Assembly: GCF_006716785.1 (NCBI RefSeq)
Contig: NZ_VFPQ01000001.1
Span: 4,464,001 to 4,528,000 of the forward strand
Direction: 5' to 3'
Origin: Thermopolyspora flexuosa
GTDB lineage: Bacteria; Actinomycetota; Actinomycetes; Streptosporangiales; Streptosporangiaceae
DNA: 64,000 nt
Shown: positions 1 to 8,572 of the stretch, one piece after another
How the letters are laid out: every line of letters begins with the position of its first letter
Position numbering within the stretch: the first letter of the stretch is position 1
Notes under the pieces: generated by a model
Told to the model about the DNA's origin: nothing
What the model saw: only the letters and a program-made list of their open reading frames with translations
Databases searched by the model: none
Translations under genes and position numbers: made by a program

Positions 1-1
1 C

Positions 2-1084
2 GAGCCCGACTTTCCCACGCCGGACTACATCGTCGAGGCGGCCGTCGAGGCCTGCCGGAACCCGCGGTTCCACAAGTACACCCCGGCCGGCGGCCTGCCC
101 GAGCTGAAGGAGGCGATCGCCGAGAAGACCCGGCGCGACTCCGGGTACTCGGTCGAGCCGTCCCAGGTGCTCGTCACCAACGGCGGCAAGCAGGCGGTCT
201 ACGAGGCGTTCGCGACCCTGCTCGACCCGGGCGACGAGGTCCTCGTGGTCGCGCCGTACTGGACCACCTACCCTGAGGCGATCAAGCTCGCGGGCGGTGT
301 CCAGGTCGACGTGGTCACCGACGAGACCACCGGCTACCTCGCCTCGGTCGAGCAGCTCGAGCGCCACCTCACCGAGCGCACCAAGGTGCTGCTGTTCGTC
401 TCGCCGTCGAACCCCACCGGCGCGGTCTACTCGCCCGAGCAGGTGGCCGAGATCGGCCGCTGGGCGGCGGAGAAGGGCCTGTGGGTGGTCACCGACGAGA
501 TCTACGAGCACCTGGTGTACGGCGACGCGAGGTTCACCTCGATCGCCACGGCCGTGCCGGAGCTCGGCGACCGCGTGGTGATCCTCAACGGCGTGGCCAA
601 GACCTACGCGATGACCGGGTGGCGGGTCGGCTGGCTGATCGGCCCGAAGGACGTGGTGAAGGCCGCCACGAACCTGCAGTCGCACGCGACCTCGAACGTC
701 TCGAACGTGGCGCAGGCCGCGGCGCTCGCCGCGGTCTCCGGCGACCTGTCCGCGGTGGCCGAGATGCGCACCGCGTTCGACCGGCGCCGCCAGACCATGG
801 TGCGCATGCTCAACGAGATCCCCGGCGTGGTCTGCCCCGAGCCGCTGGGCGCGTTCTACGCCTACCCGTCGGTGAAGAACATCCTCGGCAAGGAGCTGCG
901 CGGCCGCCGCCCGCAGACCTCCGCCGAGCTCGCCGAGGTGATCCTGGAGGAGGCCGAGGTCGCGGTGGTGCCCGGCGAGGCGTTCGGCACCCCGGGCTAC
1001 TTCCGGCTCTCCTACGCGCTCGGCGACAACGACCTCGTCGAGGGCGTGAGCCGCATCGGCAAGCTGCTCGCCGAGGCGCACTGA
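2..1084 (+). CDS. Class I/II PLP-dependent aminotransferase (aspartate/aromatic type), 5'-truncated
   Basis: The reading frame is open from the first codon of the window (nt 2), so the true start lies upstream; about 360 residues are present. Fold-type I aminotransferases move an amino group between an amino acid and a 2-oxoacid using pyridoxal phosphate. Visible hallmarks are GEPDF-like 'EPDFPTP' at the very start, '[17 protein letters not shown]', '[11 protein letters not shown]', 'DEIYEHLVY' and the Schiff-base lysine in '[13 protein letters not shown]' (Lys codon 599-601). The C-terminal '[19 protein letters not shown]' carries the substrate-carboxylate arginine. The pattern matches the aspB/aspC-like aspartate aminotransferases common in actinobacteria. 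Substrate choice between aspartate and aromatic amino acids cannot be settled here. A strong terminator follows directly. Confidence 0.9.
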   Translation, partial: EPDFPTPDYIVEAAVEACRNPRFHKYTPAGGLPELKEAIAEKTRRDSGYSVEPSQVLVTNGGKQAVYEAFATLLDPGDEVLVVAPYWTTYPEAIKLAGGVQVDVVTDETTGYLASVEQLERHLTERTKVLLFVSPSNPTGAVYSPEQVAEIGRWAAEKGLWVVTDEIYEHLVYGDARFTSIATAVPELGDRVVILNGVAKTYAMTGWRVGWLIGPKDVVKAATNLQSHATSNVSNVAQAAALAAVSGDLSAVAEMRTAFDRRRQTMVRMLNEIPGVVCPEPLGAFYAYPSVKNILGKELRGRRPQTSAELAEVILEEAEVAVVPGEAFGTPGYFRLSYALGDNDLVEGVSRIGKLLAEAH

Positions 1085-1120
1085 CGCCCGGCGGGCGGCC
1101 CCGCCGTACCGAGCCGATCC

Positions 1121-1156
1121 CCGGCGGCGACCCTGCGCGGTCGCCGCCGGTTTTTT
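1121..1156 (+). terminator. Rho-independent terminator after the aminotransferase
   Basis: A perfect 12-bp stem (CCGGCGGCGACC / GGTCGCCGCCGG) with a 6-nt loop is followed immediately by six T residues. It is the clearest intrinsic terminator of the window and ends transcription of the aminotransferase 37 nt after its stop codon. Confidence 0.9.
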
Positions 1157-1282
1157 CATCGCACCGGCCGGCCGTACCCCGGCGCTTCGCCCACCTGCGC
1201 GGCGTTGCGACCCGGACGTCCGAAATCCGGTGACAGGGATCGCCCGGAACGGCCACGCGCACCGCGCGGGGTGCGGCACGAT

Positions 1283-2341
1283 ATGGCAATGCCACGTCCG
1301 CTCCACACTCTGCCGAAGGCGCATCTGCACCTGCACTTCACCGGCTCGATGCGCCACTCGACGCTGATCGAGCTCGCCCGGGAACACGGCGTGCACCTTC
1401 CCGACGCGCTCGTGGAGGACTGGCCGCCCCGGCTCCGGGCGACCGACGAGCGTGGCTGGTTCCGGTTCCAGCGGCTCTACGACATCGCGCGCTCGGTGCT
1501 GCGCCGGCCGGAGGACGTCTACCGCCTGCTGCGGGAGGCGGCGGAGGACGAGGCGGCCGAGGGCTCGCGCTGGCTGGAGATCCAGGTCGACCCGTCCGGG
1601 TACGCCAACCGGTTCGGCGGCCTGACGAACACCCTGGAGCTCGTCCTCGACGCGGCCGAGCGGGCGGCCAAGGCCACCGGGGTCGGCATCGCGGTGATCG
1701 TGGCGGCGAACCGCACCAAGCACCCCCTCGACGCGCGCACGCTCGCCCGCCTCGCCGGGCAGTTCGCGGGCCGGGGCGTGGTCGGCTTCGGGCTCTCCAA
1801 CGACGAGCGGCGGGGCCGGGCGCGGGACTTCGACCGCGCGTTCCGCATCGCCAAACGGGCCGGGCTGCTCGCCGTGCCGCACGGCGGTGAGCTCGCCGGG
1901 CCGCAGAGCGTCGCCGAGTGCATCGACGACCTGGGCGCGGACCGGGTGGGGCACGGGGTGCGGGCCGCCGAGTCCGAGCGGCTCATGGCGCGGCTCGCCG
2001 ACCGCCAGATCTGCTGCGAGGTCTGCCCGACCTCGAACGTCGGCCTCGGCGTCGCCGACACCGTGGCGGACGTGCCGCTGCGCCGGCTGTTCGACGCGGG
2101 GGTGCCGATCGCGCTCGGCGCCGACGACCCGCTGCTGTTCGGGGCGCGGCTGCTGCCGCAGTACGAGCTCGCCCGCGACGTGTACGGCTTCCGCGACGCG
2201 GAGATCGCCGAGCTGGCCCGCCAGTCGATCCGCTCCTCGGCCGCCCCGGACTCGCTCAAGCTCGAGCTGCTGCGCGAGATCGACCGCTGGCTGACCGCCC
2301 CGGTCGAGGAGGTGGAGGCCCCGGCGGCGGTCTGCCGCTGA
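1283..2341 (+). CDS. add: Adenosine deaminase family protein
   Basis: Zinc amidohydrolase of about 352 residues that hydrolyses adenosine (or a close analogue) to inosine and ammonia in purine salvage. The metal-binding 'HLHLHFTGSM' lies within the first 20 residues, the catalytic 'HGGE' around residue 200, 'DRVGHGVRA' follows, then 'CPTSN', and the late metal/catalytic aspartate pair reads 'GADDPLLF' where classical enzymes have SDDP. I placed the start at ATG 1283, because the upstream in-frame stretch from 1205 is low-quality leader; ATG 1289 is an alternative. The ribosome binding site is weak. It is transcribed convergently with the ATPase gene downstream, only 19 bp apart. Adenine or aminodeoxyfutalosine deaminase activity cannot be excluded. 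Confidence 0.85.
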   Translation: MAMPRPLHTLPKAHLHLHFTGSMRHSTLIELAREHGVHLPDALVEDWPPRLRATDERGWFRFQRLYDIARSVLRRPEDVYRLLREAAEDEAAEGSRWLEIQVDPSGYANRFGGLTNTLELVLDAAERAAKATGVGIAVIVAANRTKHPLDARTLARLAGQFAGRGVVGFGLSNDERRGRARDFDRAFRIAKRAGLLAVPHGGELAGPQSVAECIDDLGADRVGHGVRAAESERLMARLADRQICCEVCPTSNVGLGVADTVADVPLRRLFDAGVPIALGADDPLLFGARLLPQYELARDVYGFRDAEIAELARQSIRSSAAPDSLKLELLREIDRWLTAPVEEVEAPAAVCR

Positions 2342-2360
2342 CCGCCGGCTCGCCGGCGCG

Positions 2361-4397
2361 TCAGTCGATGACGCCGCCGCCGGGTTCCAGGCTCGTGCCC
2401 CGGGCGTAGGCGGCCTCGTACCGCTCGTCGCCGATCATGCTGCGCACCCGGTGCTCGGTGGTGTGGCGGCCGGAGGCGAACGCCCGGGCCCCGGCCTGCG
2501 GGCCGCCGAACGCCGACCAGATGCGCTGCCCGGCGCCGAGCAGCCGGGCGGAGCGCTCGCCGTCCCCGCGGGCGGCGGCGACCGCGGCGAGCTGGTCGAC
2601 GGCGAGCGCGCTGCCGAGCATGTCGCCGAGCCGCCACTTGGCGGCGAGCGCGGCGTGCACGTGCGCCTCGGCGGCGTCCAGGTCGCCGCGGCCGAGTTCG
2701 AGCACGGACCGCACGTAGTCGCCGTACGACCGGGACCAGACCTCGCCCTGCCGCTCGCACCACGCCCGGTGCCCCTGCAGCACCTGGTCGGCGCGCTCGT
2801 GGTCGCCGCGCCGCCCGAGGATGAGCGCGAGCGTGGGGCGGGCCATGGCGAGCCCGATGCCGGGGTCCGGCACCCGGGCGAACAGGTCGATCGCCTCGCA
2901 CACGAGCTTCAGCGCGCGGTCGAGGTCGTCGCGGAGCATGGCGAGCACCGCGGCGACGTGCACGGCCGAGGCCGCCCCGGCCTCGTCCCCCTGGTCGGTG
3001 GCCTCCTCCAGCGCCTCCAGCGACCGGTCCGCCGCCACCGCGAGGTCGCCCTGGGCGAGCGCGACCCACGCCGAGGCCCACAGCGCCTTGGTCCGGGCGG
3101 GCGTGGGCCGCCGGTTGTGCGCGAGCGCCCGGTCCAGGTGGCGGCGGCCCTCGGTGATCCGGCCGGCGCAGAACCACAGGAACCACAGCGCGGCGACGAG
3201 CTCGAGGCCGTCCGGCCCGGTGACGGTGTGCTCGATCGCGGCCCGCAGGTTGGGGTACTCGCGGTGCGCCCAGTCGGTCCAGTCGAGCTGGACCCGGCCC
3301 GCCCACTCGGCCTCGGCCCGCACCGCGGCCTCCCGGTAGTGGCGGTGGTGGCGCCGCCGCAGCTCCTCCTCCTCGCCCAGCTCGCGCAGCCAGAACGCGC
3401 CGTACTCGCGCATCGGCGCATACAGGCGGCACCGCCCGGCGGTGCTGCGGGTGACCACGGACGCCTCGATCAGCCGGGCGAGCGGGCGGGCCGCGTCGGG
3501 GAGCCGGTCGTCGGTGCACACGGTGATCGCCGAGCCGATGTCGAAGCCGCCGGGGAACACCGACAGCCGCGCCCACAGCAGCCGCTCCTCCGGGCCGCAC
3601 AGCTCGTGGCTCCACCCGACCGCGGTGCGCAGCGAGTGGTGCCGTCCCTCGGCGATCCGGTCCGGGTCGTCGCCGAGCAGGCTGAACACGTCGCCGGGGC
3701 GCTCGGCGAGCTCGCCCGGGGAGATCGTGCGCAGCCGCCGGGCGGCGAGCTCGAGCGCGAACGGGATGCCGTCGAGCCTGCGGCACAGCTCGCCGAGCGC
3801 CCGCCGGTCCGCGGCCGCGCCCCCCTCCGGCCGCGCGCCGAGCGCCTCGGCGCGCCGGGCGAGCAACCGGACCGCGTCGTACCGCTCGGGCCGGTCGTCC
3901 CCGGTCGGCGGTACGGCGAGCGGTTCTAGCCGCAGCACCCGCTCCTGCGGCAGGCCGAGCGGGCGGCGGCTGGTGGCGAGGATGCGCACCCCGGGCGCGG
4001 CGGCGAGGATCGCCTCGGCGAGCTCGCGGCAGGAGGCGATCATGTGCTCGCAGGTGTCGAGGACGAGCAGCATGCGCTTCCCGGCGAGCCGCTCGGCGAG
4101 CACCTCCCGCTGCGGCCGCGCGGCCTGGTCGCCGACGCCGAGCGCGGCCGAGACGCCGTGCGCGAGCAATCCGGCGTCGCGTTCCGCGGCGAGGTCGGCG
4201 AACCACGCCCCGTCGGGGAGGCGGCACGCCCGGGCGGCCTCCACGGCGAGCCGGGTCTTGCCGACCCCGGCGGGCCCGGTCACGGTCACCAGCGTGTGCT
4301 CCCCGATCAGCCGGGCGAGCTCGGCGAGCTCGGCCGATCGTCCGATGAGGCCGCCGATCTCCGCGGGCAGGTTGCCGGTCTGCCATGACGTCTTCAT
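2361..4397 (-). CDS. AfsR/LuxR-type STAND ATPase with TPR region, no DNA-binding domain
   Basis: About 678 residues. An N-terminal NB-ARC-like ATPase begins 'NLPAEIGGLIGR' and has Walker A 'GPAGVGKT' (residues 41-48) and Walker B 'MLLVLDTCEHM'. A winged-helix/arm segment containing 'LWARLSVFPGGFDI' follows, and the C-terminal half is an alpha-helical TPR-like array ending in the usual 'GAGQRIWSAFGG' module. Proteins with this layout are often signal-transducing regulators with a BTAD or LuxR output domain; none is present here at either end. ATG 4397 lies 10 nt after GGAGGG, and GTG 4400 is an alternative. The next gene upstream on the same strand is a shorter paralogue, suggesting tandem duplication. 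The ligand and the output are unknown. Confidence 0.8.
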   Translation of the reverse strand: MKTSWQTGNLPAEIGGLIGRSAELAELARLIGEHTLVTVTGPAGVGKTRLAVEAARACRLPDGAWFADLAAERDAGLLAHGVSAALGVGDQAARPQREVLAERLAGKRMLLVLDTCEHMIASCRELAEAILAAAPGVRILATSRRPLGLPQERVLRLEPLAVPPTGDDRPERYDAVRLLARRAEALGARPEGGAAADRRALGELCRRLDGIPFALELAARRLRTISPGELAERPGDVFSLLGDDPDRIAEGRHHSLRTAVGWSHELCGPEERLLWARLSVFPGGFDIGSAITVCTDDRLPDAARPLARLIEASVVTRSTAGRCRLYAPMREYGAFWLRELGEEEELRRRHHRHYREAAVRAEAEWAGRVQLDWTDWAHREYPNLRAAIEHTVTGPDGLELVAALWFLWFCAGRITEGRRHLDRALAHNRRPTPARTKALWASAWVALAQGDLAVAADRSLEALEEATDQGDEAGAASAVHVAAVLAMLRDDLDRALKLVCEAIDLFARVPDPGIGLAMARPTLALILGRRGDHERADQVLQGHRAWCERQGEVWSRSYGDYVRSVLELGRGDLDAAEAHVHAALAAKWRLGDMLGSALAVDQLAAVAAARGDGERSARLLGAGQRIWSAFGGPQAGARAFASGRHTTEHRVRSMIGDERYEAAYARGTSLEPGGGVID

Positions 4398-4545
4398 CAC
4401 TGGTCCGCCCTCCTGACCGTCAGGCAACCATGCCGTGGGTAACGGTGTGGGTGCCCTCAGTGGTCGCGGGTGGGGCGGAGCCCCTCGAAGGCGAAGGATC
4501 CTCCTACCGGGGTGGAGGTTTCCACCGCTCTACGCGCCCGATCCG

Positions 4546-5562
4546 TCACCGTCGGTAATCGTCGTGGCGGCGCCGTACCGCCTCGCGTTCGCCGAGCCGG
4601 TCGAGCCACTCGGCGCCGAACGCGCGCACCCCGCGCAGCAGCCGGTAGCGGGCCGCGCCGGGGCGGTCGGCGCGGAGCACCACGGACTTGTCGACGAGCC
4701 CGCCGATCGTGTCGAGCACGGCGGAGGCGGGCAGCGGGCCGCCCGCGCACACGTGCTCCGCGGCGGGCAGGTCGAACTCGCCGGGGAACACCGACAGCCG
4801 GGCCCACAGCAGCCGTTCGCGCGGGGTGCACAGGGCGTGGCTCCAGCCGAGCGCGGCGCGCACGCTGCGGTGCCGTTCCGGCAGGTCCGCGGCGGCCACC
4901 GGAGCGGCGCCGGCGGGCTCCCAGCCGTCGCCGAGGGCGGCGATGTACTCCCGGATCGGCCGTCCGGACAGGGATCGGGCGGCGAGCTCGATGGCGAGCG
5001 GCACGCCGTCGAGCAGCCCGCACAGCTCGCGGGCGGCCTCGGCCTCGAAGCCGGGCGGGTCGCCGAGCCGGTCGCGGAGCAGCGCGACCGCGTCGCAGGC
5101 GGGCAGCGGGCGCACCAGGTGCACGTGCTCGCCGGGCACGCCGAGCGACCGGCGGCCGGTGGCGAGCACCCGCAGCCCGGGTACGGCCCGCAACAGCGCG
5201 GTGGCGAGGCGGGCCACGGCGTCGACGAGGCGGTCGCAGGTGTCGAGCACGAGCAGCACGCGGCGGTGGCCGAACCATTCGGCGATCGCGGCCGTCCACT
5301 CGGCGGCGGTGCGGTCGGGGTCGGGGGCGATGCCGAGGCAGCGGGCGACCGCGCCGGGCAGCGCGGCCGGGTCGTCGAGCGGCTCGAGGTCGACCATGAC
5401 GGTGAGGTCGACCGGGATGCGCCCGGCGTCCTCGAGCACCCGGCGGGCGAGGCGGGTCTTGCCCACGCCCGCGACCCCGCAGAGCGTGACCAGCCGGGCC
5501 CGCCCGAGCAGGCGGATCACCTGGGCCGGTTCGGCACGCCGTCCGACGAAGGTCGTCGCCAT
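4546..5562 (-). CDS. Short STAND/NB-ARC ATPase paralogue lacking the TPR half
   Basis: 338 residues that match the first half of the neighbouring ATPase. It starts 'MATTFVGRRAE', has Walker A 'GVAGVGKT' near residues 29-36, Walker B 'RVLLVLDTCDRLV', the arm motif 'WSHALCTPRERLLWARLSV', and stops at 'RRRHDDYRR', exactly where the sibling protein enters its TPR array ('RRRHHRHYREAA'). It therefore looks like a truncated or minimal paralogue. AAAGGGG precedes ATG 5562 at a good distance, so it can be translated. The 148 bp between it and the full-length gene hold no continuation of a TPR region in any frame that I can recognise. It may act as a regulatory subunit for the downstream ATPase or be a decaying copy. 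Confidence 0.7.
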   Translation of the reverse strand: MATTFVGRRAEPAQVIRLLGRARLVTLCGVAGVGKTRLARRVLEDAGRIPVDLTVMVDLEPLDDPAALPGAVARCLGIAPDPDRTAAEWTAAIAEWFGHRRVLLVLDTCDRLVDAVARLATALLRAVPGLRVLATGRRSLGVPGEHVHLVRPLPACDAVALLRDRLGDPPGFEAEAARELCGLLDGVPLAIELAARSLSGRPIREYIAALGDGWEPAGAAPVAAADLPERHRSVRAALGWSHALCTPRERLLWARLSVFPGEFDLPAAEHVCAGGPLPASAVLDTIGGLVDKSVVLRADRPGAARYRLLRGVRAFGAEWLDRLGEREAVRRRHDDYRR

Positions 5563-5714
5563 GTAGCCCCTTTCGCGAGAGCCTCATCGTAGGCGCGGCG
5601 GGCCACGCGGACGGCCCGCTGCCACTAGACTCCCGACGAGACCGCGTCTCCCGCGGGCCGTGACTTCTCGCGCCATCCCGAGCGGAACACCACCATCGAT
5701 CGGAAACGGGACAC

Positions 5715-6449
5715 ATGTCTGGGTACGACCGTGTTGTGCAGCCGGCCGCCGGCGAGGGGGCCCTGGAGAACCACCTGGGCGGAGACGAGGCGAGGAACTA
5801 CCGGCGCTACGAGTACGACATGGTCGCCCCGCACGTGGGCCGCTCGATGCTGGAGATCGGCTCGGGCCTCGGCCACTTCGCCGAGCAGTTCCTGCCCCGC
5901 CTCGACCGGCTCGTGGTGAGCGACTTCGACCCGTACTGCGTGGAGCAGCTCACCAAGCGGTTCGCCGACCACGGGAACGTCGAGGTGCTCCAATTCGGCC
6001 TGCCGACCGAGATCCCGCTGCGGGAGAAGGTCGACACGGTCGTGATGATGAACGTGCTGGAGCACATCGAGCAGGACGTCGAGGCGCTGCGCTCGGTGGC
6101 GAGGGTGACGGTGCCGGGCGGCCGGATCGTGCTGTGGGTGCCGGGCTACATGCAGCTCTACGGCGACTTCGACCGGAAGGTCGGGCACGTCACCCGGTAC
6201 ACGCCGAAGACGCTGCGCGCCACGGTGGAGCGCGCCGGTCTCGACATCGAGGTGCTCAAGCCGATCAACCTGCTCGGCGGCATCGCCTGGTGGGTCGCGG
6301 TACGGCGCGGCGGCGTCGGCTACCCGGACCCGCGCCTGGTCAAGATCTACGACCGTACCGTGGTCCCGCTCACCCGGCTGATCGAGCGCTTCATCCGCCC
6401 GCCGTTCGGCCAGACCGTGTTCTGCGTCGCCCGGGTGCGCGGGTCCTGA
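5715..6449 (+). CDS. SAM-dependent class I methyltransferase
   Basis: 244 residues. Motif I of the Rossmann-fold methyltransferases is 'MLEIGSGLGHFAEQF' (about residues 39-53), followed by the acidic 'VVSDFDPYCVEQL', 'VVMMNVLEHIEQD' (motif IV-like) and 'VPGGRIVLWVPG' (motif V/VI). This matches the Methyltransf_11/23-type small-molecule or lipid methyltransferases; the tail ('VVPLTRLIERF...PPFGQTVFCVAR') is typical of proteins linked to glycan or lipid metabolism. The acceptor is not predictable. It is divergent from the truncated ATPase, with a 152-bp shared upstream region, and is followed by 11-bp direct repeats. Confidence 0.8.
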   Translation: MSGYDRVVQPAAGEGALENHLGGDEARNYRRYEYDMVAPHVGRSMLEIGSGLGHFAEQFLPRLDRLVVSDFDPYCVEQLTKRFADHGNVEVLQFGLPTEIPLREKVDTVVMMNVLEHIEQDVEALRSVARVTVPGGRIVLWVPGYMQLYGDFDRKVGHVTRYTPKTLRATVERAGLDIEVLKPINLLGGIAWWVAVRRGGVGYPDPRLVKIYDRTVVPLTRLIERFIRPPFGQTVFCVARVRGS

Positions 6450-6468
6450 TCGCGGGCTCCCGCGGCGC

Positions 6469-6512
6469 CCTGACCACGCCCTGACCAGGGTCTGAACCGG
6501 GCCTGACCAGGG
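6469..6512 (-). repeat. Four 11-bp direct repeats, PHO-box-like
   Basis: Starting at 6469, 6480, 6491 and 6502 the sequence repeats the 11-mer CCTGACCAGGG (variants CCTGACCACGC and TCTGAACCGGG). Read on the minus strand each unit carries GGTCAGG or GTTCAGA at exact 11-bp spacing. Streptomyces PHO boxes are 11-bp direct repeat units with the core G(G/T)TCA, so this resembles a PhoP/RegX3-type operator. It lies between the methyltransferase stop and the acyl-CoA dehydrogenase start, about 100 bp upstream of the latter. Confidence 0.5.
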
Positions 6513-6614
6513 CCGCAATCGTCGGCCTCCCATTGGGTACGTAGTTCGCACGACACGCAACGTCGACGGTACGTACACAAAACGTCGTCCCCGAGGCGTC
6601 TTTGGGAGGCCGAG

Positions 6615-8480
6615 ATGACGGACTACGCGAAGGCACGCGAGATCGCCGAACAGGCGCGCGAACGGGAGTGGACGCGGCCGAGCTTCGGCAAGCAGCTCTT
6701 CCTCGGCGACCTCCGGCTCGACCTCGTGCACCCGATGCCCCGGCCGGACGCGGAGCAGAACGCCCGGGGCGACGAGTTCCTGCACAGGCTGCGCCGGTTC
6801 CTGGAGGACAAGGTCGACCCGGCCGCGATCGAGCGCGAGGCGGTGGTCCCGCAGGACGTGATCACCGGGCTCGCCGACCTCGGCGCGTTCGGCATGAAGA
6901 TCGAGCCCGAGTACGGCGGGCTCGGCCTCAACCACCTGTACTACACGCGCGCCCTGGCGCTCGTCGGGTCGTACTCCCCCGCGATCGCCACGCTGCTCTC
7001 GGCCCACCAGTCGATCGGGGTGCCGCAGCCGCTGCGGCTGTTCGGCACCGAGGCGCAGAAGCGGGCGTTCCTGCCGCGCTGCGCGCGGGGCGAGATCTCC
7101 GCGTTCCTGCTCACCGAGCCGGACGTCGGCTCCGACCCGGCCCGGCTGTCCACCACGGCCACCTTCGTCGACGACCCGGACGGCGGCCACTACGTGATCG
7201 ACGGCACCAAGCTGTGGACCACGAACGGCACGATCGCCGACCTGCTCGTGGTGATGGCCCGTACCGGGTCGCGGATCAGCGCGTTCGTGGTGGAGGCGAA
7301 CACGCCCGGCATCACGGTGGAGCGGCGCAACGCGTTCATGGGGCTGCGCGGCATCGAGAACGGCCTCACCCGGTTCGAGGGCGTGCGGGTCCCGGCGGCG
7401 AACCTCATCGGCAAGGAGGGCCAGGGCCTGAAGATCGCGCTCACCACGCTCAACACCGGGCGCATCTCGGTGCCCGCGGTGTGCGCGGGCATCGCCAAGT
7501 GGGCCACGAAGATCGCCCGGGAGTGGGGCGACGCCCGGGTGCAGTGGGGCCGCCGGATCGGCGAGCACGAGGCGGTCGGCGGCAAGATCGCGTTCATCGC
7601 GTGCACCGCGTACGCGCTCGAGGCGCTCGTCGACCTGTGCAGCCGGCTCGCCGACGACGAGCGCAACGACATCCGCATCGAGGCGGCGCTCGCCAAGCTG
7701 TGGGCCTCGGAGATGGCCTGGCAGGTCGCGGACGAGCTGGTGCAGATCCGCGGCGGCCGCGGGTTCGAGACCGCCGACTCGCTCGCCGCCCGCGGCGAGC
7801 GCGGGGTGCCCGCCGAGCAGATGCTGCGCGACCTGCGGATCAACCGCATCTTCGAGGGCTCGACCGAGATCATGCACCTGCTCATCGCCCGGGAGGCGGT
7901 CGACGCCCACCTCTCCGTCGCGGGCGACCTCGTCGACCCGAAGGCGGACATGCGCGCCAAGGCCGCGGCGGCGCGCCGCGCGGGCGGGTTCTACGCGCGC
8001 TGGCTGCCCACGCTCGTCGCCGGTCCGGGCAACCGGCCGGGGTCGTACGCGGACTTCGGGCCGCTCGCCCACGAGCTGCGGTACGTCGAGCGGGCCTGCC
8101 GCAAGCTCGCCCGGTCGACGTTCTACGGCATGTCCCGGTGGCAGGGGCGGCTGGAGCACCGGCAGCGCTTCCTCGGCCGGATCGTGGACATCGGGGCCGA
8201 GCTGTTCGCGATGACCGCGGTGTGCCTGCGCGCCCGGGAGGACGCGGCCCGGCTCGGCCGTGGCCCGCAGGAGCTCGCCGAGGGCTTCTGCCGCCAGGCC
8301 CGGCAGCGGGTGGAGGCGCTCTTCCACGACCTGTGGCACAACACCGACGACACCGACACCCGGATCGCCCGCCGGGTCATGGCGGGCCGGTACACGTTCC
8401 TCGAGGAGGGCGTGCTCGACCCGTCGATCGACGGCCCGTGGGTCGCCGTGCCGCGCGCGAGGGTGGCGGCGAAGAGCTGA
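6615..8480 (+). CDS. Acyl-CoA dehydrogenase, long form (FadE-like, 621 aa)
   Basis: FAD-dependent enzyme introducing the alpha,beta double bond into acyl-CoA thioesters, the first step of beta-oxidation. GGGAGG lies just before ATG 6615. Seen: an extended N-terminus (first 90 residues), 'GMKIEPEYGGLGL', the FAD-site 'SAFLLTEPDVGSDPARL', the middle beta domain with 'WTTNGTIADLLVVMART', the dimer/FAD motif 'QIRGGRGFETADS' and 'IFEGSTEIMHLLIAREAV' near residue 415. A C-terminal extension of about 200 residues follows. Usual acyl-CoA dehydrogenases have about 380-400 residues, so this belongs to the enlarged class seen with very-long-chain or atypical substrates. Chain-length specificity is unknown. 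Confidence 0.88.
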   Translation: MTDYAKAREIAEQAREREWTRPSFGKQLFLGDLRLDLVHPMPRPDAEQNARGDEFLHRLRRFLEDKVDPAAIEREAVVPQDVITGLADLGAFGMKIEPEYGGLGLNHLYYTRALALVGSYSPAIATLLSAHQSIGVPQPLRLFGTEAQKRAFLPRCARGEISAFLLTEPDVGSDPARLSTTATFVDDPDGGHYVIDGTKLWTTNGTIADLLVVMARTGSRISAFVVEANTPGITVERRNAFMGLRGIENGLTRFEGVRVPAANLIGKEGQGLKIALTTLNTGRISVPAVCAGIAKWATKIAREWGDARVQWGRRIGEHEAVGGKIAFIACTAYALEALVDLCSRLADDERNDIRIEAALAKLWASEMAWQVADELVQIRGGRGFETADSLAARGERGVPAEQMLRDLRINRIFEGSTEIMHLLIAREAVDAHLSVAGDLVDPKADMRAKAAAARRAGGFYARWLPTLVAGPGNRPGSYADFGPLAHELRYVERACRKLARSTFYGMSRWQGRLEHRQRFLGRIVDIGAELFAMTAVCLRAREDAARLGRGPQELAEGFCRQARQRVEALFHDLWHNTDDTDTRIARRVMAGRYTFLEEGVLDPSIDGPWVAVPRARVAAKS

Positions 8481-8504
8481 TCATCCGGCCGGTACGGCCG
8501 GGCG

Positions 8505-8540
8505 GCGCGGGCATGCCGAAGGCACCGGGCGTGCCCGCGC
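8505..8540. terminator. Hairpin between convergent genes, probable bidirectional terminator
   Basis: A 13-bp stem, GCGCGGGCATGCC against GGCGTGCCCGCGC (one G-T pair), with a 10-nt loop sits between the stop codons of the acyl-CoA dehydrogenase and the convergent regulator. There is no T tract, as is common in high-GC actinobacteria. Confidence 0.55.
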
Positions 8541-8572
8541 GGCACGCCCGGGACGACCGGCGGCCGGGTGGC

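Noticed and set aside
1519-4386. Very long minus-strand frame (about 955 codons) across add and the ATPase gene
   Set aside because: Arg/Ala/Pro-rich shadow of the two real genes; no domain or ribosome binding site.
2361-5562. Frameshift joining the two STAND ATPases into one gene
   Set aside because: Each has its own start, ribosome binding site and complete P-loop; they are paralogues, not halves.
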